Shown: positions 7,140 to 15,268 of the stretch, in pieces | How the letters are laid out: each line of letters opens with the position of its first letter | Position numbering within the stretch: position 1 is the first letter of the stretch | DNA from: Pseudonocardia sp. | Lineage (GTDB): Bacteria > Actinomycetota > Actinomycetes > Mycobacteriales > Pseudonocardiaceae | NCBI GenBank assembly: GCA_016794615.1 | Contig: JAEUJO010000241.1 | Location: 1-32,303, forward strand | Direction of reading: 5' to 3' | DNA: 32,303 bases | Position numbers and translations under genes: made by a program | The notes under the pieces: model-generated | What the model saw: the letters and a program-made list of their open reading frames with translations, nothing else | Told to the model about the DNA's origin: nothing | Database searches by the model: none

Positions 7140-7361
7140 GCGGGCTCGTTTCGGTCGCTGTCGGCGGCGAGCGCAGTCAACCAGACCGTTCCATCGGCCG
7201 CCTTCCGACCTGTTCCGGGAGACAGGGCTGCCGTACCGGTCGTGGTTCGGAGCACCGCTCTCCTAACGCGAACCGAGCATGATCAGGACCTGCACGATCT
7301 TGTCAGCACCGCGGATCAGCTGCCCGTTCACTGCCACCTCGTGACGGCTGGTGACGGGCCA
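7140..7361. other. Non-coding stretch between hicA and the integrase relic
   Basis: I see no intact gene. Given the integrase remnant that follows on the plus strand, this is probably decayed upstream integrase or element DNA, but no recognisable recombinase motifs remain here. It must also contain the hicAB promoter, which I could not place. Confidence 0.4.
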
Positions 7362-7565
7362 CTCCACGAGATGCGCTCGTGCGGGGTGAGTGGCGGTCCA
7401 CAACGGGGCCTCGGTCAAGACCGTGCAGCTCGCCTTGGGCCACAGTACCCGATGATCACGCTCAACACCTACGCCCATGAGTGGCCGGACGCGCTCGATC
7501 GCACCCGCACGCTCGTGGACGCCGCGCTCGGCGGGAAGGCAGCCGATACGGCGCGGCCGGGCTGA
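7362..7565 (+). pseudogene. Relic of a tyrosine recombinase (phage-type integrase), C-terminal part
   Basis: Three pieces of an integrase catalytic domain lie in order but in shifted frames. LHEMR (7362-7376) fits the HxxR box. HNGASVKTVQLALGHS (7399-7446, +1 frame) fits the segment with the conserved LGH. PMITLNTYAHEWPDALDRTR and on to the stop at 7563-7565 contains the nucleophile tyrosine in NTYAHEW. About one base is missing near 7446-7449, and a further shift with a small deletion lies at about 7377-7398. No N-terminal part is recognisable, so the gene is dead. It ends 38 bases before the nadD-side repeat, as expected for an integrase beside its attachment site. Confidence 0.8.
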
Positions 7566-7603
7566 CTTGTACCCGATCGGTACCCGACTGCCCCGCTCAC
7601 ACC

Positions 7604-7655
7604 TCCGCCGCTGGTCAGGGCTTCGCGTCGCGGTACAGGTTGCGCTTGGAGATGT
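7604..7655. repeat. Direct repeat within the nadD 3' end, candidate attL
   Basis: It covers the last 14 codons or so and the stop of nadD plus 11 following bases, and matches 6465-6516. The identical core is 7631-7655. Identity stops at 7655 toward the nadD interior. Confidence 0.75.
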
Positions 7656-8208
7656 ACTGCACCACGCCGTCCGGCACGAGGTACCAGACCGGCCTGCCCG
7701 CGGCGACGCGCGTGCGGCAGTCCGTCGACGAGATCGCCATGGCCGGTACCTCGATCAGCGTCACGGATCCCTCCGGCAGGTGGTCGTCGCCGAGTTCGTA
7801 GCCGGGGCGGGTCACGCCGACGAAGTGGGCGTACCGGAACACCCGGTCGACGTCGCGCCACGACAGGATCTGGGCCAGCGCGTCCGCACCGGTGATGAAG
7901 AACAGCTCGGCGTCGGGGGTGGCGGCGTGCAGGTCGGACAGCGTGTCGATGGTGTAGGTGGGGCCGCCGCGGTCGATGTCGACGCGGCTCGCCGAGAACC
8001 GCGGGTTCGACGCCGTCGCGATCACCGTCATGAGGTAGCGGTCCTCAGGCAGGCTGACCTCGCGCTCCACCTTCTGCCAGGGCTGACCGGTCGGCACGAA
8101 CAGGACCTCGTCCAGCGCGAACCGGTCGGCGACCTCGCTGGCCGCGACCAGGTGCCCGTTGTGGATCGGGTCGAAGGTCCCGCCCATGATGCCGATCTTG
8201 CGGTGCAC
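7615..8208 (-). CDS. nadD: Nicotinate-nucleotide adenylyltransferase
   Basis: 197 residues, the normal length. The nucleotidyltransferase motif is [11 protein letters not shown] at 9-19 (HxGH at 16-19) and the second motif is ISSTDCRTR (about 165-173). [10 protein letters not shown] and [14 protein letters not shown] are also typical of NadD. The enzyme makes deamido-NAD from nicotinate mononucleotide and ATP in the cytoplasm. The GTG start at 8208 has a TAGGCT hexamer 6 bases upstream and no Shine-Dalgarno sequence, suggesting a leaderless mRNA. The last codons form one of two direct repeats left by an integrative element; the C terminus (NLYRDAKP) may therefore be element-supplied. Confidence 0.96.
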   Translation of the reverse strand: MHRKIGIMGGTFDPIHNGHLVAASEVADRFALDEVLFVPTGQPWQKVEREVSLPEDRYLMTVIATASNPRFSASRVDIDRGGPTYTIDTLSDLHAATPDAELFFITGADALAQILSWRDVDRVFRYAHFVGVTRPGYELGDDHLPEGSVTLIEVPAMAISSTDCRTRVAAGRPVWYLVPDGVVQYISKRNLYRDAKP

Positions 8209-8214
8209 GGGCGC

Positions 8215-8220
8215 AGCCTA
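8215..8220 (-). promoter_or_regulatory. Candidate -10 element of a leaderless nadD transcript
   Basis: TAGGCT (TANNNT) ends six bases before the nadD GTG. No ribosome-binding site is present between. Confidence 0.5.
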
Positions 8221-8354
8221 AAGGAGATCGGCGCCCGACGGACACGTCACGACGTGCGGTTCCGTCGGGCGGCGCGGCACCGGCCCGTGCACAGGTCATG
8301 CGCGCATCCGCGCCCGAACGCCGAACTGTCGGGGGTGGGGATCACGATGGACGG

Positions 8355-10448
8355 GTGACGACGACCGAGCTGCCCGACACCGCACTCCGCGACCGCGCCG
8401 AGGAGGTGCTGCGCACACTCGCGGGATCCCGGGCGCGCCTGCGCGACGACCAGTGGACTGCGATCCACGCCCTGGTCGTCCAGCGGCGGCGGGCGTTGGT
8501 CGTGCAGCGCACGGGATGGGGCAAGTCCGCCGTGTACTTCGTGGCCACGGCGTTGCTGCGCGCGGGGGGTGCGGGGCCCACGGTCATCGTGTCCCCGCTC
8601 CTCGCGCTGATGCGCAACCAGATCGACGCCGCTGCCCGCGCGGGTGTGCGCGCGGTGACGGTGAACTCGGCGAACACCGGCGACTGGGAAGCCACGTACA
8701 CCGCGATCGACGCGGGCGAGGTCGACGTCCTGCTGGTGAGCCCGGAGCGGCTGAACAACCCCGACTTCCGGGACCGGGTGCTCCCCCGGCTCACGGCGAG
8801 CACGGGCCTGCTGGTGGTGGACGAGGCGCATTGCGTCTCCGACTGGGGGCATGACTTCCGGCCCGACTACCGGCGCCTGCGGGCGCTGATCGCCGAGCTG
8901 CCGCCGGGGATCCCGGTGCTGGCCACCACGGCGACGGCGAACGACCGGGTGGTTCGGGACGTCACCGAGCAGCTGGGGCTCGCATCAGGAGAGCCGCTCG
9001 TGCTGCGCGGCTCGCTGGACCGGGAGAGCCTGCGCCTGTCCGTGGTGCGGCTGCCGACGCCCGCGCGGCGCCTGGGGTGGCTCTCCGCGCATCTGGCGGA
9101 GCTGCCGGGGGCGGGCATCGTCTACACGCTCACGATCGCCGCCGCGGAAGAGGTCGCGGAGTTCCTGCGGGAGCGCGGCGTGCCCGTCGCCTCCTACACC
9201 GGCAGGACCGACCCGGAGCAGCGGCTGGCCGCGGAGGCGGACCTGCTGGCGAACCGGGTGAAGGCACTGGTCGCCACCAGCGCGCTCGGGATGGGTTTCG
9301 ACAAGCCGGACCTCGGTTTCGTCGTTCATCTCGGCGCTCCGTCCTCGCCTGTGGCGTACTACCAGCAGATCGGGCGCGCAGGCCGGGCGGTCGAGCGGGC
9401 CGAGGTGGTGCTGCTGCCCGGAGCGGAGGACCGCGACATCTGGGCGTACTTCGCCTCACTCGCGTTCCCGCCCGAGCCGCTCGTGCGCCGGACGCTGGAC
9501 GTGCTCTCGGAGCGCCCGATGTCGACGGCGTCGATCGAGACCCGGGTGGACCTGTCACGGACGCGCCTGGAGATGCTGCTGAAGGTGCTCGACAGCGACG
9601 GTGCCGTGCGGCGGGTGAAGGGAGGCTGGGTCTCGACCGGGCTCCCGTGGACCTACGACGAGGACCGGCACCGGCGGATCGCCATCGCCCGCCAGGCCGA
9701 GCAGCGGGCGATGCTGGCCTATCTCGACACGCCGGAGTGTCGCCTCGCGTACCTGCGCGGCCAGCTCGACGACGATTCCGGGCAGCCCTGTGGACGCTGC
9801 GACACCTGCACCCGCACCGTGTGGGAGCCGTCCGTGGACGCCGAGGCCGAGGCCGCCGCGCAGGAGCGGATCACCCGTCCCGGCTCACCGGTGCCGCCGC
9901 GCAAGCAGTGGCCGTCGGGCATGGCGGAGCTGGGTGTTCCCGTGTCGGGCCGGATCGCCGCCGGTGAGCTCGCGGACGAGGGCCGGGTGATCGGGCGGCT
10001 CTCGGACATCGGCTGGGGCACCCGGCTGCGCGAGCTGGTCGCGGGCGACGACGTCCCGGTACCGCCGGAGGTGCTCGACGCCTGTGTGAAGGTGCTCGCC
10101 GGCTGGACCTGGGCGGCGCGGCCGGTGGGAGTGGTCGGGGTCGGGTCGCGGACCCGGCCGCACCAGCTCGCACACCTGGCCCGGCGCATCGCCGAGATCG
10201 GGCGGCTGCCGCTGCTGGGCACCGCGGAGCCGGCCGGTCCGCGTCCCGCGCCGTCGGCGAACTCCGCGCAGCGGCTCGCGGCGGTGTGGGACGGCTTCAC
10301 GGTTCCCGATCTCACAGCCGTGCGCGGTCCGGTCCTGCTGGTCGACGACGTGCTGGACAGTGGATGGACGGCCACGGTCGTCGCCCGCCTGCTGCGCCGG
10401 GCCGGTGCTCCCGCCGTGCTGCCGTTCGCGTTGGCCCTCGCTGCATGA
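8355..10448 (+). CDS. RecQ-type DEAH helicase fused to a C-terminal phosphoribosyltransferase-like domain
   Basis: 697 residues from a GTG at 8355; an upstream start at 8298 is possible but lacks support. The first half is a superfamily 2 helicase of RecQ type: Walker A QRTGWGKS (51-58), DEAHCVSDWGHDFRPDY near 154, TATAN, and motif VI in QQIGRAGRA. A RecQ-type zinc cluster follows (ECRLAYLRGQ ... PCGRCDTC, about 460-486). There is no HRDC domain. The last part contains GPVLLVDDVLDSGWTAT (about 656-672), the PRPP-binding signature of type I phosphoribosyltransferases. DNA unwinding in repair or recombination is likely; the role of the fused domain is unknown. It is one of the few plus-strand genes here and is convergent with the methyltransferase gene. 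Confidence 0.9.
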   Translation: MTTTELPDTALRDRAEEVLRTLAGSRARLRDDQWTAIHALVVQRRRALVVQRTGWGKSAVYFVATALLRAGGAGPTVIVSPLLALMRNQIDAAARAGVRAVTVNSANTGDWEATYTAIDAGEVDVLLVSPERLNNPDFRDRVLPRLTASTGLLVVDEAHCVSDWGHDFRPDYRRLRALIAELPPGIPVLATTATANDRVVRDVTEQLGLASGEPLVLRGSLDRESLRLSVVRLPTPARRLGWLSAHLAELPGAGIVYTLTIAAAEEVAEFLRERGVPVASYTGRTDPEQRLAAEADLLANRVKALVATSALGMGFDKPDLGFVVHLGAPSSPVAYYQQIGRAGRAVERAEVVLLPGAEDRDIWAYFASLAFPPEPLVRRTLDVLSERPMSTASIETRVDLSRTRLEMLLKVLDSDGAVRRVKGGWVSTGLPWTYDEDRHRRIAIARQAEQRAMLAYLDTPECRLAYLRGQLDDDSGQPCGRCDTCTRTVWEPSVDAEAEAAAQERITRPGSPVPPRKQWPSGMAELGVPVSGRIAAGELADEGRVIGRLSDIGWGTRLRELVAGDDVPVPPEVLDACVKVLAGWTWAARPVGVVGVGSRTRPHQLAHLARRIAEIGRLPLLGTAEPAGPRPAPSANSAQRLAAVWDGFTVPDLTAVRGPVLLVDDVLDSGWTATVVARLLRRAGAPAVLPFALALAA

Positions 10449-10478
10449 GCCCGTCCGGAGGAGGGTCTCCCCGTGATG

Positions 10479-10501
10479 CGCCGGCCGTCACGCGGCCGGC
10501 G
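10479..10501. terminator. Bidirectional hairpin between convergent genes
   Basis: CGCCGGCCG and CGGCCGGCG form a perfect 9-base stem with a 5-base loop. The methyltransferase stop codon lies in the loop, and the helicase stop is about 30 bases upstream. It could end transcripts from both sides. No U-tract is seen. Confidence 0.6.
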
Positions 10502-11732
10502 GGCAGACGAACACGCGGCAGTGTCCCTGGTCGACGACGATCGCACCGGCCCCCGGCGGCGGCGGGAGTCCGTCGGGGACGACGGTCAGCCGCAGGTCCT
10601 CCGGCGCGGGCCGACCGGCGTCCACCCAGGCCGCGGCCGCGGCGAGGACACGATCGGAGAGGGCCTCCCCCGCCGGGCCGAAGGCCCGCACGCGCACCGG
10701 CCACGGCCCTCGGGTCACGGGGTTCGCGGCCGGATCGAGGACGACGGCGGCGAGACCGGGACCCGCCGGGGAGTCGGCGAAGATCCCGATGCTCGCCGCG
10801 TGGTCCCGCACCGGCAGCAGTTCGGCAGGAAGGCCGTCCGGATCCGGGTCGTCGGGGTCGACCCGCCCACCCAGGAGCCGACACGCTCCCGGCTCGGTCA
10901 GCGCCAGCCACATCCCGAATCCGTCCCACAGGTCCCCTGCGCCTAGTGGCTCCGGTACGTGCCGGACCGGACCGGGCGCCGCCAGGGCGGCCCGGACGAG
11001 TGCCGGATCGACACGGCTGTCGGCCGGGAGCACCGACACGCCGCCGTCCACGGTCGTACCCGCCTCGGACACGGCGCCGACGCCCCGCAACCGGACGAAC
11101 GAGCACCGGCGGACCGACGCGCTGCGCAGTGCACCGTCCGCGCCGAGATCCAGCGCGACCGACACCTGGGTACCCCGCAACCCCAGGGGCAGCAGCAACC
11201 GGCCGCCCGGCACGAGCTGCCCGACCCACTCCGGCCGGACGTCGCCGCTCCCGACGGTGAGGACGATCCGGTCGTAGGGTGCGCCGGGCGGGTGGCCGAG
11301 CGCACCGTCGCCACACACCAGTTCGACCTCGCCCACCTCGGCGGCTGCGAGGTGGCGCGCCGCACCGTCGACGAGGTCGGCGTCGATGTCGACGCTCACC
11401 ACGTGTCCCTGCGGCCCGACGAGGCGCGCCATGAGTGCGGCGTTGTAGCCCGTCCCGGCCCCGATCTCCAGGACGCGGTGCCCGGGGCGCAGGTCGAGTT
11501 GCGCGAGCATGATCGCCATCATCGACGGCTGGGAGGCCGAGCTCGTCGTGACGCCGTCGACGGACTGGGTGGCGACGGCCTCGTCCGCGTACGCCCGTTC
11601 GAGCGGCACCCTGGGCAGGAACAGGTGCCGCGGCACGGCTCTGAAGGCCTCCTCGACCGCGGGGCTGCACAGTCGCCCGACGTCGCGCATCCCGTCGACG
11701 AGCCGCGCGCGGGCCCGGTCGGCCGCACCCAT
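10488..11732 (-). CDS. Protein-L-isoaspartate O-methyltransferase-like SAM methyltransferase with a C-terminal extension
   Basis: 414 residues from the ATG at 11732; a GTG at 11768 is an alternative. The N-terminal 210 residues match the PCMT family: RHLFLPRVPLERAYADEAV, a SSASQPSMMAIMLAQL segment near the active site, the SAM motif VLEIGAGTGYN (about 86-96) and VGSGDVRPEWVGQLVPGGRL. The remaining 190 residues or so are an extension that I do not recognise. Classical PCMT repairs isoaspartyl residues, but forms with long C-terminal extensions also serve in peptide natural-product modification. No precursor peptide or lanthipeptide gene is nearby, so the substrate is unknown. It follows proB by about 40 bases and may be co-transcribed with obg-proB. 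Confidence 0.85.
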   Translation of the reverse strand: MGAADRARARLVDGMRDVGRLCSPAVEEAFRAVPRHLFLPRVPLERAYADEAVATQSVDGVTTSSASQPSMMAIMLAQLDLRPGHRVLEIGAGTGYNAALMARLVGPQGHVVSVDIDADLVDGAARHLAAAEVGEVELVCGDGALGHPPGAPYDRIVLTVGSGDVRPEWVGQLVPGGRLLLPLGLRGTQVSVALDLGADGALRSASVRRCSFVRLRGVGAVSEAGTTVDGGVSVLPADSRVDPALVRAALAAPGPVRHVPEPLGAGDLWDGFGMWLALTEPGACRLLGGRVDPDDPDPDGLPAELLPVRDHAASIGIFADSPAGPGLAAVVLDPAANPVTRGPWPVRVRAFGPAGEALSDRVLAAAAAWVDAGRPAPEDLRLTVVPDGLPPPPGAGAIVVDQGHCRVFVCPPAA

Positions 11733-11772
11733 GCGCCGAGTCTGGTCCCCCGCCCGTTCCGCCGCCACTGTG

Positions 11773-12894
11773 CTACAGCGTGTGCACGGGGACGAGGTCG
11801 TCGGCGTGGACGACCTCGCGGCGCTGCGCGGAGGGGAGCTCGTGGCTGCTTCGGCCGATCAGGTCCGGCAGCTCGGTGGCGTCGAACCCGACCACGCCGC
11901 GGGCGACCACGGTGCCGTCCGGGTCCACGAGGTCCACGACGTCGCCCGCGACGAAGTCGCCCGAGACACCACGGATGCCGGCGGCGAGCAGCGAGCGGCG
12001 ACGGTGCACCACGGCAGTGGTCGCGCCGCGGTCGAGGTCGAGACGGCCGCGGACGTCCGCGGCGTGGCGGAGCCAGAATCGTCGCGCCGACATCCGGCGC
12101 CCTGACGGGCGGAACGCCGTGCCGACCTTCGGCCCGTCGCCCGCCGTGTCCAGGGCGGCGGCGACGTCCGCGGCGGCGGCCAGCAGCACCGGGATCCCCG
12201 CAGCCGACGCCATCGCCGCCGCGGTGATCTTGGTGGCCATCCCGCCGGTACCGAGGCCGCCGCCGGAGCGGGCGATCGTCACCTCCGCCAGATCGGCGGT
12301 GTCGTCGACCTCGGCGATCAGCCGGGACCCGGCCCGGCGCGGATCGCCGTCGTGGAGCCCCTCGACGTCGGAGAGCAGCACCAGCCCGTCCGCGCCGACG
12401 ATGTGCGCGACCAGCGCCGCGAGCCGGTCGTTGTCGCCGACGCGGATCTCGTCGGTGGCCACGGTGTCGTTCTCGTTCACCACGGGCAACACGTCCAGCC
12501 CGAGCAGGCGCTCCAGGGTGCGCTGGGCGTTGCGGTAGTGCGCACGGCGGATCATGTCGTCCGCGGTGAGCAGCACCTGCCCGATCCGCTGACCGTGCCG
12601 CGCGAACGACGCCCCGTAGGTCTGGGCGAGCTGCAGCTGGCCGACGGCCGCGGCCGCCTGCTGGGTGGCGAGGTCGCGCGGGCGGCGGACCAGCCCGAGC
12701 GGGGCCAGGCCCGCCGCGATCGCGCCGGACGACACCAGCACGACCTGGGTGCCCGTCGCGCGCCGGGCGGCGAGCGCGTCGACGAGGGCGTCGAGTCGCT
12801 CGGGGTCCAGCCCGCCGGTGAGGCTGGTCAGCGAGGACGACCCGACCTTGACCACCACCCGGCGCGCCACCCCGAGCTGCGCCCGGGCACTCAC
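11773..12894 (-). CDS. proB: Glutamate 5-kinase
   Basis: 373 residues with the amino-acid kinase domain (KVGSSSLT near the start, [31 protein letters not shown] for glutamate and nucleotide binding, [12 protein letters not shown]) and a C-terminal PUA domain (about 280-365). It phosphorylates glutamate, the first step of proline synthesis, and is normally feedback-inhibited by proline. The ATG overlaps the obg stop by 4 bases (ATGA), the standard obg-proB coupling in actinobacteria. proA, the next pathway gene and often close by, is not in this window. Confidence 0.97.
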   Translation of the reverse strand: MSARAQLGVARRVVVKVGSSSLTSLTGGLDPERLDALVDALAARRATGTQVVLVSSGAIAAGLAPLGLVRRPRDLATQQAAAAVGQLQLAQTYGASFARHGQRIGQVLLTADDMIRRAHYRNAQRTLERLLGLDVLPVVNENDTVATDEIRVGDNDRLAALVAHIVGADGLVLLSDVEGLHDGDPRRAGSRLIAEVDDTADLAEVTIARSGGGLGTGGMATKITAAAMASAAGIPVLLAAAADVAAALDTAGDGPKVGTAFRPSGRRMSARRFWLRHAADVRGRLDLDRGATTAVVHRRRSLLAAGIRGVSGDFVAGDVVDLVDPDGTVVARGVVGFDATELPDLIGRSSHELPSAQRREVVHADDLVPVHTL

Positions 12895-14372
12895 GTGTCG
12901 CCCTCCGGGGCGACCCCGTCGTCAGCGCCGAAGAGCTCGTCGTCGGTACGGGTCCGGCGCCGCTCGACCCGGGCGGCCAGCCGGTCCGCCGCCGACGCGC
13001 GGGAGCTCTGCTCCAGCCGCCGGTCCGTCCCGCGCCCGGACAGCATGACCGCGACCCCCGCGGGCGTCGACGGCTCCCAGTCGAACGTGACGTCGCCGAT
13101 CGTGACCGGGCAGCCCGGCACCGCCCCGGCCTCGGCCAGCGCCTCCTCGACCCCGAGCCGGGCCAGCCGGTCGCCCAGGTAGCCGACGGCCTCGTCGTTG
13201 TCGAAGTTCGTCTGCCGGATCCAGCGTTCGGGCCGCGCGCCGCGCACGATGAACCCGCCCGGAAGCTCGGGGTCCGGCACGACGGTGAAGCCGGCGTCGT
13301 CGACCGCGACGGGCCGCAGCACCACGCGGGTCGGCTCGGCGACGGGCTGCGCCGCACGGTGGGCGCGCACCTGCGCGGCCATCGCGAACGTCAGCTCGCG
13401 CAGTCCCTCGCGGGTGGCCGTGGAGATCTCGAACACCGGCCAGCCGAACCGCTCGGCCAGCTCGGAGCGCACCAGCTCGGCGAGGTCCCGGGCGTCCGGA
13501 ACGTCGATCTTGTTCAGCGCCACGAGCCGGGGCCGGTCGGCCAGCACCCCGCCGAGCGCCGGGGTGTAGCGGGCGAGCTCGTCCTCGAGCGCCTGCACGT
13601 CCGAGACGGGGTCGCGACCGGGCGCGAACGTCGCGCAGTCGACCACGTGCACCAGCACCGAGCACCGCTCGATGTGTCGGAGGAAGTCCAGCCCCAGGCC
13701 GCGGCCCTCCGAGGCGCCCGGGATCAGCCCCGGCACGTCGGCGACCGTGAAGACCTCCTCCCCCGCGGTGACCACCCCGAGCTGCGGGACGAGCGTGGTG
13801 AACGGGTAGTCCGCGATCTTCGGCCGGGCCGCAGACAGCGCCGCGACCAGCGACGACTTGCCGGCCGAGGGGAACCCGACCAGGCCGACGTCGGCGATCG
13901 AGCGCAGCTCCAGCACGAAGTCACCGGTCTCGCCCGGCTCGCCGAGCAGCGCGAAGCCGGGGGCCTTCCGCGCGGTCGAGGCGAGCGCCGCGTTGCCCAG
14001 CCCCCCGCGGCCACCCGCGGCGGCGACGAACCGCGTGCCCGGCCCGACGAGGTCGGCGAGGACCGCACCGTCCGACGCCATGACGACGGTGCCGTCCGGC
14101 ACGGCGAGCTCCAGGTCGTCCGCGTTCGCGCCGGCCTTGAACCCGCCCTGGCCCTGCTTCCCGTTGCGGGCCGCCGCGTGCGGCCGGTGGTGGAAGTCGA
14201 GCAGGGTGTGCACGCCCGGGTCGACGACGAGCACGACGGAACCGCCGCGGCCCCCGTTCCCCCCGTCCGGGCCGCCGAGCGGTTTGAACTTCTCGCGGTG
14301 CACCGAGGCGCACCCGTTGCCGCCCGCACCCGCGGTGGCGTGCACCACCACCCGATCGACGAACTTGGGCAC
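12891..14372 (-). CDS. obg: Obg family GTPase (CgtA), ribosome assembly
   Basis: 493 residues, the long actinobacterial form. The glycine-rich Obg fold occupies 1-158 (for example [12 protein letters not shown] and AGGRGGLGN). The GTPase domain follows, with the P-loop GFPSAGKSS at 166-174, switch TT in [13 protein letters not shown] at 212-215 and NKID near 290. A C-terminal OCT domain follows ([17 protein letters not shown] and on), then a basic/acidic tail. Obg binds the 50S subunit and couples its maturation to nucleotide levels and (p)ppGpp. The GTG start at 14372 has AGGAG about 7 bases upstream. A strong hairpin separates it from rpmA, so it may have its own promoter. Confidence 0.97.
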   Translation of the reverse strand: MPKFVDRVVVHATAGAGGNGCASVHREKFKPLGGPDGGNGGRGGSVVLVVDPGVHTLLDFHHRPHAAARNGKQGQGGFKAGANADDLELAVPDGTVVMASDGAVLADLVGPGTRFVAAAGGRGGLGNAALASTARKAPGFALLGEPGETGDFVLELRSIADVGLVGFPSAGKSSLVAALSAARPKIADYPFTTLVPQLGVVTAGEEVFTVADVPGLIPGASEGRGLGLDFLRHIERCSVLVHVVDCATFAPGRDPVSDVQALEDELARYTPALGGVLADRPRLVALNKIDVPDARDLAELVRSELAERFGWPVFEISTATREGLRELTFAMAAQVRAHRAAQPVAEPTRVVLRPVAVDDAGFTVVPDPELPGGFIVRGARPERWIRQTNFDNDEAVGYLGDRLARLGVEEALAEAGAVPGCPVTIGDVTFDWEPSTPAGVAVMLSGRGTDRRLEQSSRASAADRLAARVERRRTRTDDELFGADDGVAPEGDT

Positions 14373-14394
14373 GAGCCGACTCCTGACAAGAGGA

Positions 14395-14427
14395 ACGGCG
14401 GGCCTGCCCTCAGGGGCGGCCCGCCGT
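14395..14427 (-). terminator. Strong hairpin between rpmA and obg
   Basis: A perfect 10-base stem (ACGGCGGGCC with GGCCCGCCGT) encloses a further 4-base GCCC/GGGC stem and a TCAG loop. It lies about 120 bases after rpmA and 23 before obg, so it can end or attenuate the rplU-rpmA transcript. Confidence 0.7.
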
Positions 14428-14547
14428 CCGGTGTGCTTGTGGCGCTCGGCGGAGCCGAACGCGGTGAGCAGGCCTCAGACCTGCGGCGGCGGGGCCTGGG
14501 ACCGCGGCCGCCAGACCGAGGTGAGACCTTCGCCGTGTCCCGCGGTC

Positions 14548-14805
14548 TCAGACTCCCGAGGGGATGACGTTGACGACCTTGCGGCCCTTCGTGTACCCGA
14601 ACTCGACCGAGCCCTCGACGAGGGCGAACAGCGTGTCGTCGCCACCGCGACCGACGCCCTGCCCCGGGTGGAACTTCGTGCCGCGCTGGCGGACCAGGAT
14701 CTCGCCCGCGTTCACGGCCTGGCCGCCGAACCGCTTGACACCCAGCCGCTGCGCGTTCGAATCGCGCCCGTTGCGGGAGCTGGACGCACCCTTCTTGTGA
14801 GCCAT
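14548..14805 (-). CDS. rpmA: 50S ribosomal protein L27
   Basis: 85 residues, the usual length. It begins [20 protein letters not shown] and carries [40 protein letters not shown] and VVNVIPSG. L27 reaches the peptidyl-transferase centre with its N-terminal tail. There is no Firmicutes-type cleavable prepeptide. A GGAGACC ribosome-binding site lies 4 bases before the ATG at 14805. It follows rplU by 11 bases in the same operon. Confidence 0.98.
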   Translation of the reverse strand: MAHKKGASSSRNGRDSNAQRLGVKRFGGQAVNAGEILVRQRGTKFHPGQGVGRGGDDTLFALVEGSVEFGYTKGRKVVNVIPSGV

Positions 14806-14816
14806 CGGCCGGTCTC

Positions 14817-15125
14817 CTACTTCGCGATCTTGATGACCTGGACCCGCGTCAGCGGCTGACGGTGCCCCTGACGTTTGTGGTACCCGGTCTTGTTCTTGAA
14901 CTTGTGGATGCGGATCTTGGGACCCTTGGTGTGCTCGACGACCTTGGCGGAGACGGTCGCCGACGCCAGCGCGTCCGCAGCGGTCGTGAGGTCTTCGCCG
15001 TCGACCAGCAGCACCGGCACGAGCGAGATCTCGTCGCCGGGAGCGCCGTCGATCTTCTCGACGGTGACCACGTCGTCGACGGCCACCTTGTACTGCTTGC
15101 CGCCGGTCTTGACGATCGCGTACAT
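14817..15125 (-). CDS. rplU: 50S ribosomal protein L21
   Basis: 102 residues with the L21 signature: [20 protein letters not shown] at the start, then [20 protein letters not shown] and [17 protein letters not shown] at the end. L21 binds 23S rRNA domain I. It leads the rplU-rpmA operon. The 143-base gap from rne presumably carries the promoter, but I could not identify it with confidence. A purine-rich GGAGC lies about 10 bases before the ATG. Confidence 0.98.
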   Translation of the reverse strand: MYAIVKTGGKQYKVAVDDVVTVEKIDGAPGDEISLVPVLLVDGEDLTTAADALASATVSAKVVEHTKGPKIRIHKFKNKTGYHKRQGHRQPLTRVQVIKIAK

Positions 15126-15268
15126 GGACGCACTGCTCCAAAGCTCAGGGGACGTGGTGAGGTCCCGTCGTGGGTGGCCTGGTCGTCACGGCCTCGTGCC
15201 GCAGCTCCCGGATAGGTGGAGCGGAGCGCGGCGCAGGCCTCCAGCGTACGGAACGGTTTTCGCGAGGG

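Larger units (their letters stand above)
6465..7655. mobile_element. Scar of an integrative element inserted at the nadD 3' end
   Basis: The segment is bounded by two direct copies of the nadD 3' end (6465-6516 and 7604-7655). It holds a degenerate tyrosine-recombinase C terminus ending 38 bases from the nadD-side copy, and the hicBA pair. An integrase gene next to one attachment site, with that site in the 3' end of a conserved gene restored by the element, is the standard layout for actinobacterial integrative elements. The element has lost most of its integrase and all transfer or phage genes. A local duplication of the nadD tail is the alternative, but it would not explain the integrase relic. 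Confidence 0.7.
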
